Under the pieces are notes generated by a model that saw only the letters and a program-made list of their open reading frames with translations, had not been told where the DNA came from and ran no database searches. Shown here piece by piece: positions 25,793-36,036 of a stretch of 64,000 bases of DNA. The position numbers were made by a program, and so were the translations under genes. The number at the start of each line of letters is the position of its first letter. Within the stretch, counting starts at the first letter, position 1. This stretch comes from Thiomonas sp. X19 (GTDB lineage Bacteria; Pseudomonadota; Gammaproteobacteria; Burkholderiales; Burkholderiaceae_C). The DNA is taken from assembly GCF_900089495.1 (NCBI RefSeq), contig NZ_LT605203.1:1118058-1182057 (forward strand). Reading direction: 5' to 3'.

Positions 25793-26593
25793 TCAAGCCG
25801 TCACTTTGCTCGGCCTGATCAGGCCCAACAAGGCCGAGCGGTTGATGCGGAACAGGCGGGGGCCGACATGCTCCACCATGCCGTCGCGCTCGAACTGCGC
25901 AATCACGCGGCTGGCCGTTTCCAGCGCCACGCCGAGCATGGCGCCCAGGTCGCTGCGTTTCGGTAAGGTGATGGTGTCGTTCAGTTCCGGCTCCGCCAGT
26001 TTGAGCAGCAGCCGCGCCATGCGCGAAGGGATGGTGCCCGAGCCCAGCAGCAGCGCCCATTCGTCGGTTTCGCGCAGCGCATGGTGCCAGCGCTCCAAGA
26101 ACTCCTGGCGCAGATTGGGCACATGCTCTTCCAGCCTGCGAATCACGTCCACCGGAATGCGGCAAACGCGCACGGCGCCAATGGCCGAAGCGTGGTGCAT
26201 ATAGGGCTGCTGGATGAAGCATTCCAGGCCCACCAGGTCGCCGCGCTTGGCCACGCGGGTGATGCGGCGGGTGCCGTCGGGCAGCACGCGCTCCAGTTTC
26301 ACGAAGCCGGTCTTGATGGTGTAGAGCCACTCGCCGCGCGTGCCTTCGCTGAACAGCAACTGGCCGGCGGAGAACTGCATATCGTCGATGACCTGGTGAA
26401 TTTCGTCGAAATCCTCCATCCCCAGGGCGCCGAACAGGGCAATGCGCCGCACTCCGCAATTGCGGCAGTCGGCGGCACCGCGCCAGGCGCTCACCACTTC
26501 GCTATGCGCAACGCGCTTGCCTGGCGGCATGGCCGGGTTGCCCTTGCGCAAGGCATCAACGGAAATTCGGGCGAAGTCGACAGCTGTATCCAT
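25793..26593 (-). CDS. CRP/FNR-family transcriptional regulator
   Basis: A 266-residue protein. The cyclic-nucleotide-like beta-roll spans about residues 60-150 (LFSEGTRGEWLYTIKTGFVK) with a C-terminal HTH (KRSDLGAMLGVALETASRVI, then AQFERDGMVE). The N-terminus has CRNC, and a third Cys sits in GLECF. FNR proper has a C-x2-C-x5-C pattern plus a distant Cys, so one expected ligand is missing and an oxygen-sensing FeS cluster is doubtful. An AAGGA site sets the ATG at 26593. Confidence 0.88.
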   Translation of the reverse strand: MDTAVDFARISVDALRKGNPAMPPGKRVAHSEVVSAWRGAADCRNCGVRRIALFGALGMEDFDEIHQVIDDMQFSAGQLLFSEGTRGEWLYTIKTGFVKLERVLPDGTRRITRVAKRGDLVGLECFIQQPYMHHASAIGAVRVCRIPVDVIRRLEEHVPNLRQEFLERWHHALRETDEWALLLGSGTIPSRMARLLLKLAEPELNDTITLPKRSDLGAMLGVALETASRVIAQFERDGMVEHVGPRLFRINRSALLGLIRPSKVTA

Positions 26594-26881
26594 GGCATTT
26601 CCTTGAGGATGCGCAATATTAGCGTTCGCTGATATATAGTTGTCAATACGGGGTTTTCGTGGAAATGATCCGTATAAACCCGAATATTTGTGGCCGGACT
26701 CGGTGCATTGTCGAAATACCGTCTGAATTGAGATCAAATTGCATGTCGTTGGTCCTTAACAATGTCACAAAATGTCGCAACTGCAGCGCATCTCCCATGC
26801 CATGTTCGGGGCCATGCCAGCATCGCGCATGCGTCGGCCCCTCGCCCTACACTGCCCCTTTTCTCACCAAGTTCACAACCC

Positions 26882-27742
26882 ATGAACGTTTTGCCTGCCT
26901 CGGGTATGAATCTCCAGCAACTGGCGGGGCGTGACGCGCAGCGCGCCTTGAGTGAGGACGTGGGCACGGGCGATCTCACCGCCGCGCTGATCGACCCGCG
27001 TGTCCAGGCCGCCGCCCGCGTCATCGCGCGCGAGCGCGCCGTGCTCTGCGGTCAACCCTGGGCCGAGGCCGCCGCGCGCCAGGTGGACGCCTCGATTCAG
27101 CTGCGCTGGCTGGTGGCCGAAGGCGGCACGATGGAGCCCGGCCAGACCGTTCTCGAACTGCAGGGGCCAGCCCGCGCCTTGCTCACCGCCGAGCGCACCC
27201 TGCTCAACTTCCTGCAATTGCTCTCGGGCGTGGCCAGCCACACCGCCGAATACGTGCGCGCAGTCGCCGGCACGCGGGCGAAAATCGTGGACACCCGCAA
27301 AACCCTGCCCGGTCTGCGTGAGGCGCAGAAATACGCGGTGCGCGTGGGCGGCGGCCACAACCACCGCATGGGGCTGTACGACGGCATCCTCATCAAGGAA
27401 AACCACATCGCCGCAGTCGGCGGCGTCACACCCGCGCTGCAGCAGGCGCACAAGCTGGCGCCGCCCGGCGTGTTCGTGCAGGTGGAGGTGGAAACCTTGG
27501 CCCAACTGCGCGAAGCCCTGGCCGCCGATGCGCGCATGGTGCTGCTCGACAACATGAACCTGGAGCAACTGCGCGAGGCCGTGGCCATCAACACCGGCCG
27601 TGCCGAACTGGAAGTGTCCGGCGGGGTCGAACTTTCAACCGTGCGAGCACTTGCAGAAACCGGGGTGGACCGCATCTCCATCGGCAAGCTGACCAAAGAC
27701 GTCTTGGCGGTGGATTTTTCCATGCGCTTTGCCGGGGTGTGA
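26882..27742 (+). CDS. nadC: Nicotinate-nucleotide pyrophosphorylase (carboxylating)
   Basis: A 286-residue quinolinate phosphoribosyltransferase. Characteristic parts are ALSEDVGTGDLTAALIDP, ERTLLNFLQLLSGVASHT, KIVDTRKTLPGLREAQKYAV, GGGHNHRMGLYDGILIKENH and the C-terminal SGGVELSTVRALAETGVDRI. It converts quinolinate and PRPP to nicotinate mononucleotide. The chosen ATG removes an unrelated upstream extension. It is followed 97 bases later by nadA on the same strand; nadB lies 3.8 kb further and is inverted. Confidence 0.95.
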   Translation: MNVLPASGMNLQQLAGRDAQRALSEDVGTGDLTAALIDPRVQAAARVIARERAVLCGQPWAEAAARQVDASIQLRWLVAEGGTMEPGQTVLELQGPARALLTAERTLLNFLQLLSGVASHTAEYVRAVAGTRAKIVDTRKTLPGLREAQKYAVRVGGGHNHRMGLYDGILIKENHIAAVGGVTPALQQAHKLAPPGVFVQVEVETLAQLREALAADARMVLLDNMNLEQLREAVAINTGRAELEVSGGVELSTVRALAETGVDRISIGKLTKDVLAVDFSMRFAGV

Positions 27743-27838
27743 ACGGCATGGGCTTCAGCCTCGCCGCGTGGATTTGCTTTTGCAGCATTGTTCAGTCAGC
27801 CATTTCTCGCCTTTGGCATCCAAACGACCCGATTCTCC

Positions 27839-28939
27839 ATGTCAGCCATCTTCCCCATTGCCGTTGAAAGCCCCGTGTGCGGCACCCAGTCCGCCTGGGC
27901 GCGGGTGCCGCAAGAGCCAAGCCAGGAACGCCGCTCCAAGCTGCAAGAGCGGTGCCGCGAACTGCTCGCACGTGAAAACGCCATGCTCGTGGCGCACTAC
28001 TACGTCCACCCCGACCTGCAGGACTTGGCGCTGGATACCGGCGGCTGCGTCTCTGACTCCCTTGAAATGGCGCGCTTCGGCCGTGATCATCCGGCAAAAA
28101 CGCTCATCGTCGCCGGCGTGCGCTTCATGGGCGAGACTGCCAAGATGCTGTCGATGGACAAGCGCGTACTCATGCCCGAGCTCGACGCCACCTGCTCGCT
28201 CGACATCGGCTGCCCGGCCGACGCCTTCACCGCCTGGTGCGACGCCCACCCCGGCCACACCGCCGTGGTCTATGCCAACACCAGCGCCGCCGTGAAAGCA
28301 CGGGCCGACTGGGTCGTCACCTCCAGTTGCGCCGTCGACATCGTGCGGCACTTGAACGAGCGTGGCGAAAAAATCCTCTGGGCGCCCGACCGCCACCTGG
28401 GCAGCTACATCCAGCGCGAAACCGGTGCCGACATGCTGCTATGGCAGGGCTCCTGCATCGTGCACGACGAATTCAAGGCGTTGGAACTGGAACTGCTCAA
28501 ACGCGATCATCCCGAGGCCAGGGTGCTGGTGCACCCCGAATCCCCCGCCGCCGTCATCGCCCTGGCCGACGCCGTGGGCTCGACATCCCAGATTCTCAAA
28601 GCCGCGCGCGAGATGCAAGCGCCTACTTACATCGTGGCCACCGACAACGGCATGTTCCACGCCCTGCGCCAGCAAAACCCCGGGACAATCTTCCTCGAAG
28701 CCCCCACCGCCGGCAACAGCGCCACCTGCAAAAGCTGCGCCCACTGCCCCTGGATGGCCATGAACGGCCTCGAAGGTCTGGCCCATGCCTTGAAAACGGG
28801 CAGCGGCGAGATCACTTTGGATGCCGGCCTGGCCGCGCGGGCGCGTCGCAGCGTCGCAAGAATGCTGGATTTCACGGCGGAACAGAAACGCGCCAGTGCT
28901 GCGCAAGGCGCGCTGGTGCCCGGAATCGGCGCCGCCTGA
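27839..28939 (+). CDS. nadA: Quinolinate synthase
   Basis: A 366-residue 4Fe-4S enzyme condensing iminoaspartate with dihydroxyacetone phosphate. Motifs are [88 protein letters not shown] and the C-terminal [18 protein letters not shown]. The three cluster Cys residues of NadA type fall in the TSSC region, an upstream Cys and the CKSCAHC region. The start follows conserved family length. It forms a pathway pair with nadC. Confidence 0.95.
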   Translation: MSAIFPIAVESPVCGTQSAWARVPQEPSQERRSKLQERCRELLARENAMLVAHYYVHPDLQDLALDTGGCVSDSLEMARFGRDHPAKTLIVAGVRFMGETAKMLSMDKRVLMPELDATCSLDIGCPADAFTAWCDAHPGHTAVVYANTSAAVKARADWVVTSSCAVDIVRHLNERGEKILWAPDRHLGSYIQRETGADMLLWQGSCIVHDEFKALELELLKRDHPEARVLVHPESPAAVIALADAVGSTSQILKAAREMQAPTYIVATDNGMFHALRQQNPGTIFLEAPTAGNSATCKSCAHCPWMAMNGLEGLAHALKTGSGEITLDAGLAARARRSVARMLDFTAEQKRASAAQGALVPGIGAA

Positions 28940-28998
28940 AGTCGGACAAGACTACAGCCAGCCGGGACTGATAACGTTTGCCTTGCCGCAGCACGGTC

Positions 28999-29742
28999 AT
29001 GCGCCTCGCCATCGTCACCGATATTCATGGAAATCTGCCTGCACTCGAAGCCGTCGTCGACGACATCGAGCGCCGCGGAGTCGATGCGGTCATCAACCTC
29101 GGGGACAGTCTGTCCGGTCCGCTGCTACCGCTGGAGACGGCGCAGTTTCTCATGGCACAGCACTGGGTTCATCTCGCTGGAAACCATGAACGGCAGATCC
29201 TCGCGCAGGACTCGATCCCAAGGAGTGCAGAGGACGAGTTTGCACACGCGCAGCTCGGCGCGAAAGAGCTCGAATGGATCGCGGGCCTGAAGCCAAGCCT
29301 GCAGTACACCCCTGAAATCTTTTTGTGTCATGGCACACCGCGGAGCGATACGGAGTACTTTCTCGAAACCGTCGAAGCTACCGGACTGCGCGCTGCGACG
29401 TCAGCCGAAATCGATGCGCGTTTGGGACGGGTGCAAGCGGAACTGATTTTGTGCGGACACACCCACCTTCCAAGGGCCGTGCGAGCTTCAAGCGGGCAAC
29501 TCATCGTCAATCCCGGAAGCGTCGGCTTGCCGGCTTATGACGACACGCATCCCTTCGCGCATCTCGTTGAAACGGGCTCGCCTGACGCGCGCTACGCGAT
29601 TGTCGAGCGGCGGCCAAACGGATGGATTGCCGGTCTGATGAGCGTGCCTTACGCCCACCGGGCCATGGCCGAGCTGGCCCAATCCCGCCAAATGGCGGAT
29701 TGGGCGCATGCTCTTGCTACCGGGTTGATGCCAAGACGCTGA
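28999..29742 (+). CDS. Metallophosphoesterase (YfcE/MJ0936-like)
   Basis: A 247-residue calcineurin-like phosphoesterase: MRLAIVTDIHGNLPALEAVV (Asp8, His10), NLGDSLSGP, LAGNHERQ, FLCHGTPRSD, ILCGHTHLPRAV and the NPGSVGLP turn. All binuclear metal ligands of the family are present. Bacterial members include YfcE-type phosphodiesterases, but the natural substrate is unknown. Codon use looks less GC-biased than its neighbours, which may indicate later acquisition. Confidence 0.88.
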   Translation: MRLAIVTDIHGNLPALEAVVDDIERRGVDAVINLGDSLSGPLLPLETAQFLMAQHWVHLAGNHERQILAQDSIPRSAEDEFAHAQLGAKELEWIAGLKPSLQYTPEIFLCHGTPRSDTEYFLETVEATGLRAATSAEIDARLGRVQAELILCGHTHLPRAVRASSGQLIVNPGSVGLPAYDDTHPFAHLVETGSPDARYAIVERRPNGWIAGLMSVPYAHRAMAELAQSRQMADWAHALATGLMPRR

Positions 29743-29851
29743 GCAGACTCGTAGCCTGCATCGGTCGATCGAGCGTGCTCGGTGAAGAGCTCCGGCAGCT
29801 CGGATACAAGCCCCATTCGCCAGGCGAGTTCGATGCGCATGGTCGTGCGAT
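29743..29851. other. Short gap between convergent genes
   Basis: Contains an open stretch on either strand without recognisable similarity. I see no RNA gene and no convincing terminator. Confidence 0.3.
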
Positions 29852-30679
29852 TCAGGCCGCGCCCTGCGCTACCCAAGCCGCCCATTGCTCGAACAGCCCC
29901 GCATCCCCCGCGCACAGCGCCGAGCGTTTGTCCAGAGTGTTGTTGAACACCGGTTCGCCCGCCAGCGTCTGGCCATGGCCGCCGGCCTCGGACAGGATGA
30001 GGCTGCCGGCGGCGTAGTCCCACAGGCCTTGGCTGCCGTGGAGGTAGAGGTGGAAGCGGCCGGCGGCGACCCAGCACCAGTCGAGTGCGACGGAGCCGAT
30101 GGAGCGTTGCGAGCTGTAGGGCGGGTGGCTGGCCAGGCGGGTGGCGAGCGCGGTGGGCAGGCGTTTGAAGTCGACGCAGGCGATGGTCTTGGCCAGGGGA
30201 ATTTGTGTGGTGGGGCCGGGCAGGGGCTGGCCGTTGAGTTGGGCGCCTTGGCCTTCGGTGGCGCTGAAAGTTTCGTCGCGCATCACGTCCACCACCACGC
30301 CCAGGCGCACGCGGCCGCCCTGCACCCAGGCGAGCGAGGGACCGAAACAGGGCAGGCCGGCGGCGAAGTTGCTGGTGCCGTCCAGCGGGTCGAGCACCCA
30401 GAGACCGGGGCCGTTCGGTGATGCAGCCTCCTCAGACATGAGGCGCTGCTGTTCCTCGGCGGACATTTCCTCGCCCAGCAGGGGGATGTGCGGCCAGAGC
30501 GCGGCCAGTTCGCGCTGCAGGCGGTGCTGCATGGCGAGGTCGGCGTCGGTGATCCAGGTGCCATCGGCCTTGAGGCGGGCGGCGGGGTTTTGGGCACGGG
30601 GCAAAATTTCGCTGCGCGCTGCAGTGCGCACCAGTGCGGCGACGGTGGCGATGTCCGGGGTGGGGGCTGGTGTGGGCAT
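29852..30679 (-). CDS. Inositol monophosphatase-family phosphatase
   Basis: A 275-residue protein with the lithium-sensitive phosphatase signature: GTWITDADLAMQHRLQREL, PLLGEEMSAEEQ (metal Glu), WVLDPLDGTSNFAAGLPCFG (Asp-Pro-Leu-Asp-Gly-Thr) and WDYAAGSLILSEAGGHGQT (C-terminal metal Asp). Substrates in the family range from inositol phosphate and histidinol phosphate to 3'-phosphoadenosine 5'-phosphate (CysQ). The context does not decide; the sulfate genes are 23 kb away. Confidence 0.88.
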   Translation of the reverse strand: MPTPAPTPDIATVAALVRTAARSEILPRAQNPAARLKADGTWITDADLAMQHRLQRELAALWPHIPLLGEEMSAEEQQRLMSEEAASPNGPGLWVLDPLDGTSNFAAGLPCFGPSLAWVQGGRVRLGVVVDVMRDETFSATEGQGAQLNGQPLPGPTTQIPLAKTIACVDFKRLPTALATRLASHPPYSSQRSIGSVALDWCWVAAGRFHLYLHGSQGLWDYAAGSLILSEAGGHGQTLAGEPVFNNTLDKRSALCAGDAGLFEQWAAWVAQGAA

Positions 30680-30720
30680 CGGGATGCAAAAAACGGTTTT
30701 TCTGGGAACCTTATGGGGAT

Positions 30721-30882
30721 TAGGGCCTGTTCACGCTATTTCTTCACCTGCGACGGGGGACTGGGCAGCGCATTGCGGCGTTGTCGGTCTTGGCAAGGGT
30801 TCACCCTTGCCGGCGCCCTCCGCCTTGCAGCCATCCCCGTCTGGGGGCAACGCAGGTGGAGAAATGGCGTGAACAGGCCCTA
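30721..30882. mobile_element. 162-bp MITE with 32-bp terminal inverted repeats
   Basis: Left end TAGGGCCTGTTCACGC... (30721-30752) and right end ...GCGTGAACAGGCCCTA (30851-30882) match as inverted repeats at 30 of 32 positions. An inner hairpin GGCAAGGGT/ACCCTTGCC lies at 30791-30810. GAT flanks both sides, and the ends are TA...TA, so a short 2-3 bp target duplication is possible. No transposase gene lies inside. The end sequence recurs at 37594-37610. Confidence 0.8.
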
Positions 30883-31084
30883 GATCGGTGACTGATCCTA
30901 CCGCTATCCCTCTGGTGTGGGACCGCTCGGATTCGTGTGTGGGAGTCCGCGGACAATCTCCTGCGGGCGGCAGGCCGCCTTCTTGCCGACGCTGCGGCGG
31001 AAGCCGCCACAATGTTCAATCTTGTGGTGTGGTCTCGTTGTGACGCCAATTCGCTATGGCGTCGACAGACGCAGGAGGACAGCC

Positions 31085-31222
31085 ATGAGCACCGCAGATA
31101 CCTATGCAGGCTATCGCGATTGTCACGTCAAACCCGATCTGCTCCCGATCTATCGAAAGGCCGATGGCGACACCCTGCGGTTGGCCAGGCTTGGCTCGCG
31201 CAGCGAGCTTTTCGGCTCGTGA
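31085..31222 (+). pseudogene. 3' remnant of a YafQ-type toxin gene
   Basis: A 45-residue reading frame from ATG 31085 with an AGGAGG site upstream. From YRDCHVKPDLLPIYRK to ARLGSRSELF it matches the C-terminal half of YafQ-family mRNA interferases. The N-terminal half is absent (the family is about 90 residues), and the catalytic His of the final GSHSELF-type motif is Arg. No dinJ-like antitoxin is seen. It is probably an inactive relic next to the MITE. Confidence 0.65.
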
Positions 31223-31276
31223 CGAGCGCCGCATCGCTGCAGATCACTTGACCCGCCCGGCCTCCTGGTTGGCCAA

Positions 31277-31512
31277 TCAATCCGCGAGCTTCTCGAGGTC
31301 AATGCCCCAGTCATGGTGCGGCGCTCGGACGCCTTCTCGACAACATCGCGTTGCGGCAGTCCGCTTGGCATCGCGAACTCCATGTAGCCGCTTCCGGGAC
31401 GGACGCTGGCCATCTTGCGCCGGATTGCGCGGTAGCTGGTGATGATGCCTTGCTTCTTCGGCGCCAGGAGCAGCTTCACCCGCAGCGCGTCGAAGCTGTA
31501 GCCTCGCCCCAT
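31277..31512 (-). pseudogene. Decayed small gene, frameshifted, unrecognised
   Basis: One minus-strand frame opens MGRGYSFDALRVKLLLAPKK and runs through RAIRRKMASVRPGSG, YMEFAMPSGLPQRDVVEKAS. A neighbouring frame then ends HHDWGIDLEKLAD before a stop at 31277. The two parts together read like one roughly 80-residue protein split by an indel near 31320-31335. I do not recognise the family. Confidence 0.4.
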
Positions 31513-31548
31513 GCACGCGATCGCCCGCGTGAGCCGAAAAAACCGGGT

Positions 31549-33114
31549 TCAGGGCACGAGGATGGTGGGCGCGGCCGGGGCGGCGGTTTGTGGCCAGTCG
31601 AGGCTGTAATGCAGGCCGCGGCTTTCGTGGCGCAGCTGGGCGGAGCGAACAATGAGTTCGGCCACCTGCAGCAGGTTGCGCAGCTCCAGCAGGTCGCGCG
31701 TGACGCGGAAGTTGGCGTAGAACTCGTCCACCTCCGACTGCAGCAGGTCGATGCGGTGGGCGGCGCGCTCCAGCCGCTTGTCGGTGCGGACGATGCCGAC
31801 GTAGTTCCACATGAGGCGGCGCAGTTCGTCCCAGTTGTGGGCGATGACGACCAGCTCGTCGGCGTCGCTCACGCGGCTTTCGTCCCACGGCCGCGGGGCA
31901 AGCATGGGGGGCTGCTCGGCCTCGCCGATGGCCTGCGCCGCCGCGGTGCCGAACACCACGCATTCCAGCAGCGAGTTGCTGGCCAGACGGTTGGCGCCAT
32001 GCAGGCCGGTGTAGGCCACTTCGCCGACGGCGTAGAGGCCGGGCAGGTCGGTGCGGCCAGCCAGGTCGGTGAGCACGCCGCCACAGGTGAAGTGCACCGC
32101 CGGCACCACGGGAATGGGCTCGCGCGCGATGTCGATGCCGAGGTCCAGGCAGCGTTGATGGATGGTGGGGAAGTGCTGGCGAATGAAGGCTTCCCCCTTG
32201 TGGGTGATGTCGAGATAGACGCAGTCGAGCCCATGCTTTTTCATCTCGAAGTCGATGGCGCGGGCCACCACGTCGCGTGGCGCGAGTTCGGCGCGTGCGT
32301 CGTGCGCCGGCATGAAGCGGGTGCCGTCGGGCAGCTTGAGCAGCCCGCCTTCGCCGCGCAGCGCCTCGGAGATGAGGAAGCTCTTGGCCTTGGGGTGGTA
32401 CAGGCAGGTGGGGTGGAACTGGATGAACTCCATGTTCGCCACGCGGCAGCCGGCGCGCCAGGCCATGGCAAGGCCGTCGCCGCTGGCGGTGTCGGGGTTG
32501 GTGGTGTAGCGGTACACCTTGCCCGCGCCGCCCGTGGCCAGCACGGTATGCGCGGCGGGGTAGGTTTCCACGCGGTTGCTGCTGGTGTTGAGGGCGTAGG
32601 CGCCCCAGCAGCGGCGCGGGCCGACCATGTCCATGTGGCGGTCGGTGATGAGGTCCACCGCCACGTGGTTTTCCAGCAGGGTGATGCGCGGATGCGCCCG
32701 TGCCCGCGCCAGCAGGGTGCGCTGGATGGCGGCGCCGGTGGCGTCGGCCACGTGGGCAATGCGGCGCTGGCTGTGGCCGCCCTCGCGCGTGAGGTGCAGA
32801 TCGCCGTGCTCGGTGTCGAAGGGCACGCCTTGCTCGCGCAGCCAGGCGATGGCGGCCGGGCCGTGTTCCACCACGAAGCGCGTGGCCGGCAGGTCGTTCA
32901 GCAAGGCGCCGGCCACCAGGGTGTCGTGCACATGGGCGTCGAAGCTGTCGCCATCGGCCAGCACCGCGGCAATGCCGCCTTGCGCCCATTGGCTGGACGA
33001 AACCTCCAGCTCGCGTTTGGCCAGAACCGTGACCTGGAAACGCTCGGCCAGGTGCAGGGCGGTGCTCAGGCCGGCGAGGCCGCCGCCCAAAATGAGAACG
33101 TCGCAATGTTGCAT
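31549..33114 (-). CDS. nadB: L-aspartate oxidase
   Basis: A 521-residue flavoenzyme oxidising aspartate to iminoaspartate, the substrate of NadA. The FAD site is [19 protein letters not shown] at the N-terminus; further blocks are [61 protein letters not shown] and [19 protein letters not shown]. Length fits NadB (about 530). The start at 33114 matches the family N-terminus, though the ribosome site is weak. It is inverted and separated from nadC-nadA by the decayed region. Confidence 0.95.
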   Translation of the reverse strand: MQHCDVLILGGGLAGLSTALHLAERFQVTVLAKRELEVSSSQWAQGGIAAVLADGDSFDAHVHDTLVAGALLNDLPATRFVVEHGPAAIAWLREQGVPFDTEHGDLHLTREGGHSQRRIAHVADATGAAIQRTLLARARAHPRITLLENHVAVDLITDRHMDMVGPRRCWGAYALNTSSNRVETYPAAHTVLATGGAGKVYRYTTNPDTASGDGLAMAWRAGCRVANMEFIQFHPTCLYHPKAKSFLISEALRGEGGLLKLPDGTRFMPAHDARAELAPRDVVARAIDFEMKKHGLDCVYLDITHKGEAFIRQHFPTIHQRCLDLGIDIAREPIPVVPAVHFTCGGVLTDLAGRTDLPGLYAVGEVAYTGLHGANRLASNSLLECVVFGTAAAQAIGEAEQPPMLAPRPWDESRVSDADELVVIAHNWDELRRLMWNYVGIVRTDKRLERAAHRIDLLQSEVDEFYANFRVTRDLLELRNLLQVAELIVRSAQLRHESRGLHYSLDWPQTAAPAAPTILVP

Positions 33115-33324
33115 GGAAATAGGAGTCGCATGGAAGAAGGCCGCGCGGGTGACGACCAAGCCACGATTGTCCACGGGAACGCCAACGCGCTGGCATCCAC
33201 GGCACGAGACCCGCCGCGCGATGGGGTGGCCCTGGCGGGGTCGAGCAACAATCGCCACCCGACTGACAAAGCCCCGCAAGGCGTGGAAAATAGGCGGCAC
33301 AACACAACCATCGGGAGACAAGCC

Positions 33325-34104
33325 ATGAACATCCCATCGCTGCAACAAGTCGTGAGCGCCGAAGAATGGGCGCTGCGCTGCGACCTCGCCGCCTGCTACC
33401 GCCTGGCGGCGCTGCATGGCTGGAGCGACCTCGTCTTCACCCACATCAGCGCCAAGCTGCCGGCGTCCGCCACCGGCGGCGAGCACCATTTCCTCATCAA
33501 CCCCTACGGCCTGATGTTCGAGGAGATCACCGCCTCCAGCCTGGTGAAGGTGGACATGCAATGCAACAAACTGCACGACAGCCCCTTCCCGGTCAACCCG
33601 GCCGGGTTCGTCATTCACAGCGCGGTGCACGAGGTGCGCCCCGAGGCCGGTTGCGTGCTGCACACCCACACCCGCGCGGGCGTGGCGGTCAGCGCGCAAA
33701 AGCAGGGCGTGCTGGCCATCAGCCAGCAAAGCACGTTCGTGCTGGCCTCGCTGGCTTATCACGACTACGAAGGCGTGGCCTTCCGCCCGGACGAAAAGCC
33801 GCGCCTGCAGGCCGACCTGGGCAAGGCGAATTTCCTCGTGCTGCGCAACCACGGCCTGCTCACCGTGGGCCCGACCATCGCCGACGCCTTCCTCAGCATG
33901 TACGTGCTGGAAAGCACCTGCCAGATTCAGGTCGCGGCGCTTGCCGGGCAGAACGGCGCCGAGGGCTTGACAGCCGTGCACCCACAAATCGTCGCCGGCG
34001 TGGCCGAAGCCATGCGCGTGCAAACGGGTGGAATGGGCGGCGCCTTCGTCTGGCCGGCGCTGCTGCGCAAGCTGGAGCGCACCGACCCGGGCTACAAGGT
34101 TTGA
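33325..34104 (+). CDS. Class II aldolase/adducin-domain protein
   Basis: A 259-residue protein with the zinc aldolase/adducin head: [47 protein letters not shown], then [15 protein letters not shown] (metal His pair) and [17 protein letters not shown]. Members include fuculose/ribulose phosphate aldolases, but many bacterial paralogues of this length have no assigned substrate. A GGGAGA site precedes the ATG. It is divergent from nadB. Confidence 0.85.
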   Translation: MNIPSLQQVVSAEEWALRCDLAACYRLAALHGWSDLVFTHISAKLPASATGGEHHFLINPYGLMFEEITASSLVKVDMQCNKLHDSPFPVNPAGFVIHSAVHEVRPEAGCVLHTHTRAGVAVSAQKQGVLAISQQSTFVLASLAYHDYEGVAFRPDEKPRLQADLGKANFLVLRNHGLLTVGPTIADAFLSMYVLESTCQIQVAALAGQNGAEGLTAVHPQIVAGVAEAMRVQTGGMGGAFVWPALLRKLERTDPGYKV

Positions 34105-34132
34105 GCTTCGCCGCGCGGGGCGGGGCTGCGCC

Positions 34133-34978
34133 TCAAGCTTCCAGGTTGTCGATCAAACGCGTGCCCCCCAGACGTGCGGCACCGAGAACAACCAGTGGGG
34201 CGTGGCTTTGCACATCGCCCGTGCTTGGTGCTGACAGATCGCTGCGGCGGCGGATGGTGAGGTAGTCGGGCGCCCAGCCTTGCGCGGCCAGCGCCTGCAT
34301 GGCCTGGGCTTCGTGGGCGTGCAGTCCGGCAGGCGTCGTGATGGCGCGCAGTTGCTCGGCCAACTGGCGCAAGGCGGCCTGCAGTTGTGGCGCCCGGGCG
34401 CGCTGCTCGGGCGTGAGATAGCCGTTGCGCGAGGACAGCGCGAGGCCGTCGGTGTCGCGCACGGTGTCGAGCCCGATGATGGCGATGGGCAGGGCGAACT
34501 GTTCCACCATGCGGCGGATGACGAGCAGTTGCTGGTAGTCCTTCTTGCCGAACACGGCGTGGGCTGGCTGCACCATCTGGAACAGCTTCATCACCACCGT
34601 GGCCACGCCTTCGAAATGACCGAGGCGAGAGGCGCCATCGAGGATGTCGGCCAGGGCCGGGTCGGGCCGCACGCGGAAGGTTTGCGGCTGCGGGTACATC
34701 GTGGCCTCAAGGGGCGCGAACAGCAGGTCGCAGCCGGCCTCGGCCAGCAATTGCGCGTCGCGCTGCAGGGTGCGCGGGTAGCGGTCGAAGTCCTCGTGCG
34801 GCGCGAACTGCAGGCGGTTGACGAAGATGCTGGCCACCACGGGCACACGCAATTCACGCGCCCGCGCCACCAGGGCGAGATGCCCGGCGTGCAGATTGCC
34901 CATGGTGGGCACCAGGGCACGGTCGGGCAGATCGCGCAGGGCGGTGCGCAGTTCAGCGAGGGTGTGGACGGTTTGCAT
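34133..34978 (-). CDS. panC: Pantothenate synthetase
   Basis: A 281-residue enzyme joining pantoate and beta-alanine with ATP. The adenylation site is [15 protein letters not shown] (HxGH motif), followed by [37 protein letters not shown] and the conserved [10 protein letters not shown]. The start removes an upstream extension. It lies 70 bases downstream of panB on the same strand, giving a pantothenate operon. Confidence 0.95.
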   Translation of the reverse strand: MQTVHTLAELRTALRDLPDRALVPTMGNLHAGHLALVARARELRVPVVASIFVNRLQFAPHEDFDRYPRTLQRDAQLLAEAGCDLLFAPLEATMYPQPQTFRVRPDPALADILDGASRLGHFEGVATVVMKLFQMVQPAHAVFGKKDYQQLLVIRRMVEQFALPIAIIGLDTVRDTDGLALSSRNGYLTPEQRARAPQLQAALRQLAEQLRAITTPAGLHAHEAQAMQALAAQGWAPDYLTIRRRSDLSAPSTGDVQSHAPLVVLGAARLGGTRLIDNLEA

Positions 34979-35048
34979 GGAATGAAGCGTTGTCGCGCTC
35001 ACGCCGGCGAGGGAGGGACGGGGGCGCGCGGGAAAGCGGATCAGGGGA

Positions 35049-35900
35049 TCAGGCGTAGCCGTGCTGCGCTTCATCGGGAAAGTGGCCGGCTTTGACCTCG
35101 CGCACATAGCTGCGAATGGCGTCGGAAATGCTGCCGGCGCCCGGCATGAAGTTGCGCACGAAACGGGGCTTGAGGCCGGCGGTGATGTCGAGCATGTCGT
35201 GCAGCACCAGCACCTGGCCGTGGGTGCGGGCGCCGGCGCCGATGCCGATGGTGATGCCCGGGTAATCGGCGCTGATTTGCGCGGCCAGGTCGGAGGGCAC
35301 GAGTTCGAGCACCAGCATGGCAGCGCCCGCAGCGCCGAGTTCCGCGGCGTGCTGGCGCAAGGTGTCGGCGGCTTGCGCGCCGCGGCCCTGAATGCGGTAG
35401 CCGCCGAGCGCGTGCACGCTTTGCGGCGTGAGGCCCAGATGCGCGCACACCGGAATGCCGCGCGTCACCAGCGCGGTGACCACGGGCGTGGTCCAGCCGC
35501 CGCCTTCGAGCTTGATCATCTGCGCGCCGGCCTGCATCAGCGTCACGCTGCTGGCCACGGCCTGTTCGACACTGCCCTGGTAGCTGCCGAAGGGCAGGTC
35601 GGCAATGAGCCAGGCGGTGCGGTTGCCGCGCGCCACACAGGCGGTGTGATAGGCCAGTTGCTCCAGCGTCACCGGCAGGGTGGAGGCGTGGCCCTGCATC
35701 ACCATGCCGAGCGAGTCGCCCACCAGCAGGCAGTCGACGCCTGCGGCGTCGAGCAGGCTGGCGCTGGCGGCGTCGTAAGCGGTGAGCATGGACACTTTCT
35801 CACCGGTTTCGCGCATGGCGCGCAAGCGGTGCAGGGTGATGGCTTTGCGCCCGGCCGCAGGGGCGGGGCTGCCGCCATAGGCGGGCGTGTCAGCGGTCAT
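35049..35900 (-). CDS. panB: 3-methyl-2-oxobutanoate hydroxymethyltransferase
   Basis: A 283-residue TIM-barrel enzyme that forms ketopantoate. Visible are [85 protein letters not shown] and the C-terminal [15 protein letters not shown] block ([16 protein letters not shown]). Metal-ligand Asp and Glu residues are in place. It is first in panB-panC and downstream of scpA on the same strand. Confidence 0.95.
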   Translation of the reverse strand: MTADTPAYGGSPAPAAGRKAITLHRLRAMRETGEKVSMLTAYDAASASLLDAAGVDCLLVGDSLGMVMQGHASTLPVTLEQLAYHTACVARGNRTAWLIADLPFGSYQGSVEQAVASSVTLMQAGAQMIKLEGGGWTTPVVTALVTRGIPVCAHLGLTPQSVHALGGYRIQGRGAQAADTLRQHAAELGAAGAAMLVLELVPSDLAAQISADYPGITIGIGAGARTHGQVLVLHDMLDITAGLKPRFVRNFMPGAGSISDAIRSYVREVKAGHFPDEAQHGYA

Positions 35901-36036
35901 GGAATGTGGTTCTCTGGACTGCCCGCCGCGTGGCGGCGGGCCGGGGCGGCCATTATGCCGATTTTGGCGCACCGCAGGAGGGCGCGACGCACAAGGTCTG
36001 GGCCTTCGGGCCGGAGCTGCGGGGCACGACGCGTCC

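Noticed and set aside
31150..31512. A 120-residue minus-strand frame as an intact gene
   Set aside because: Only its first part looks protein-like; the rest is antisense to the yafQ remnant, and the natural-looking continuation is in another frame.
31277..33337. A 686-codon minus-strand frame overlapping nadB
   Set aside because: It is the wrong frame of nadB plus decayed DNA; low-complexity Arg/His/Ala content and no motifs.
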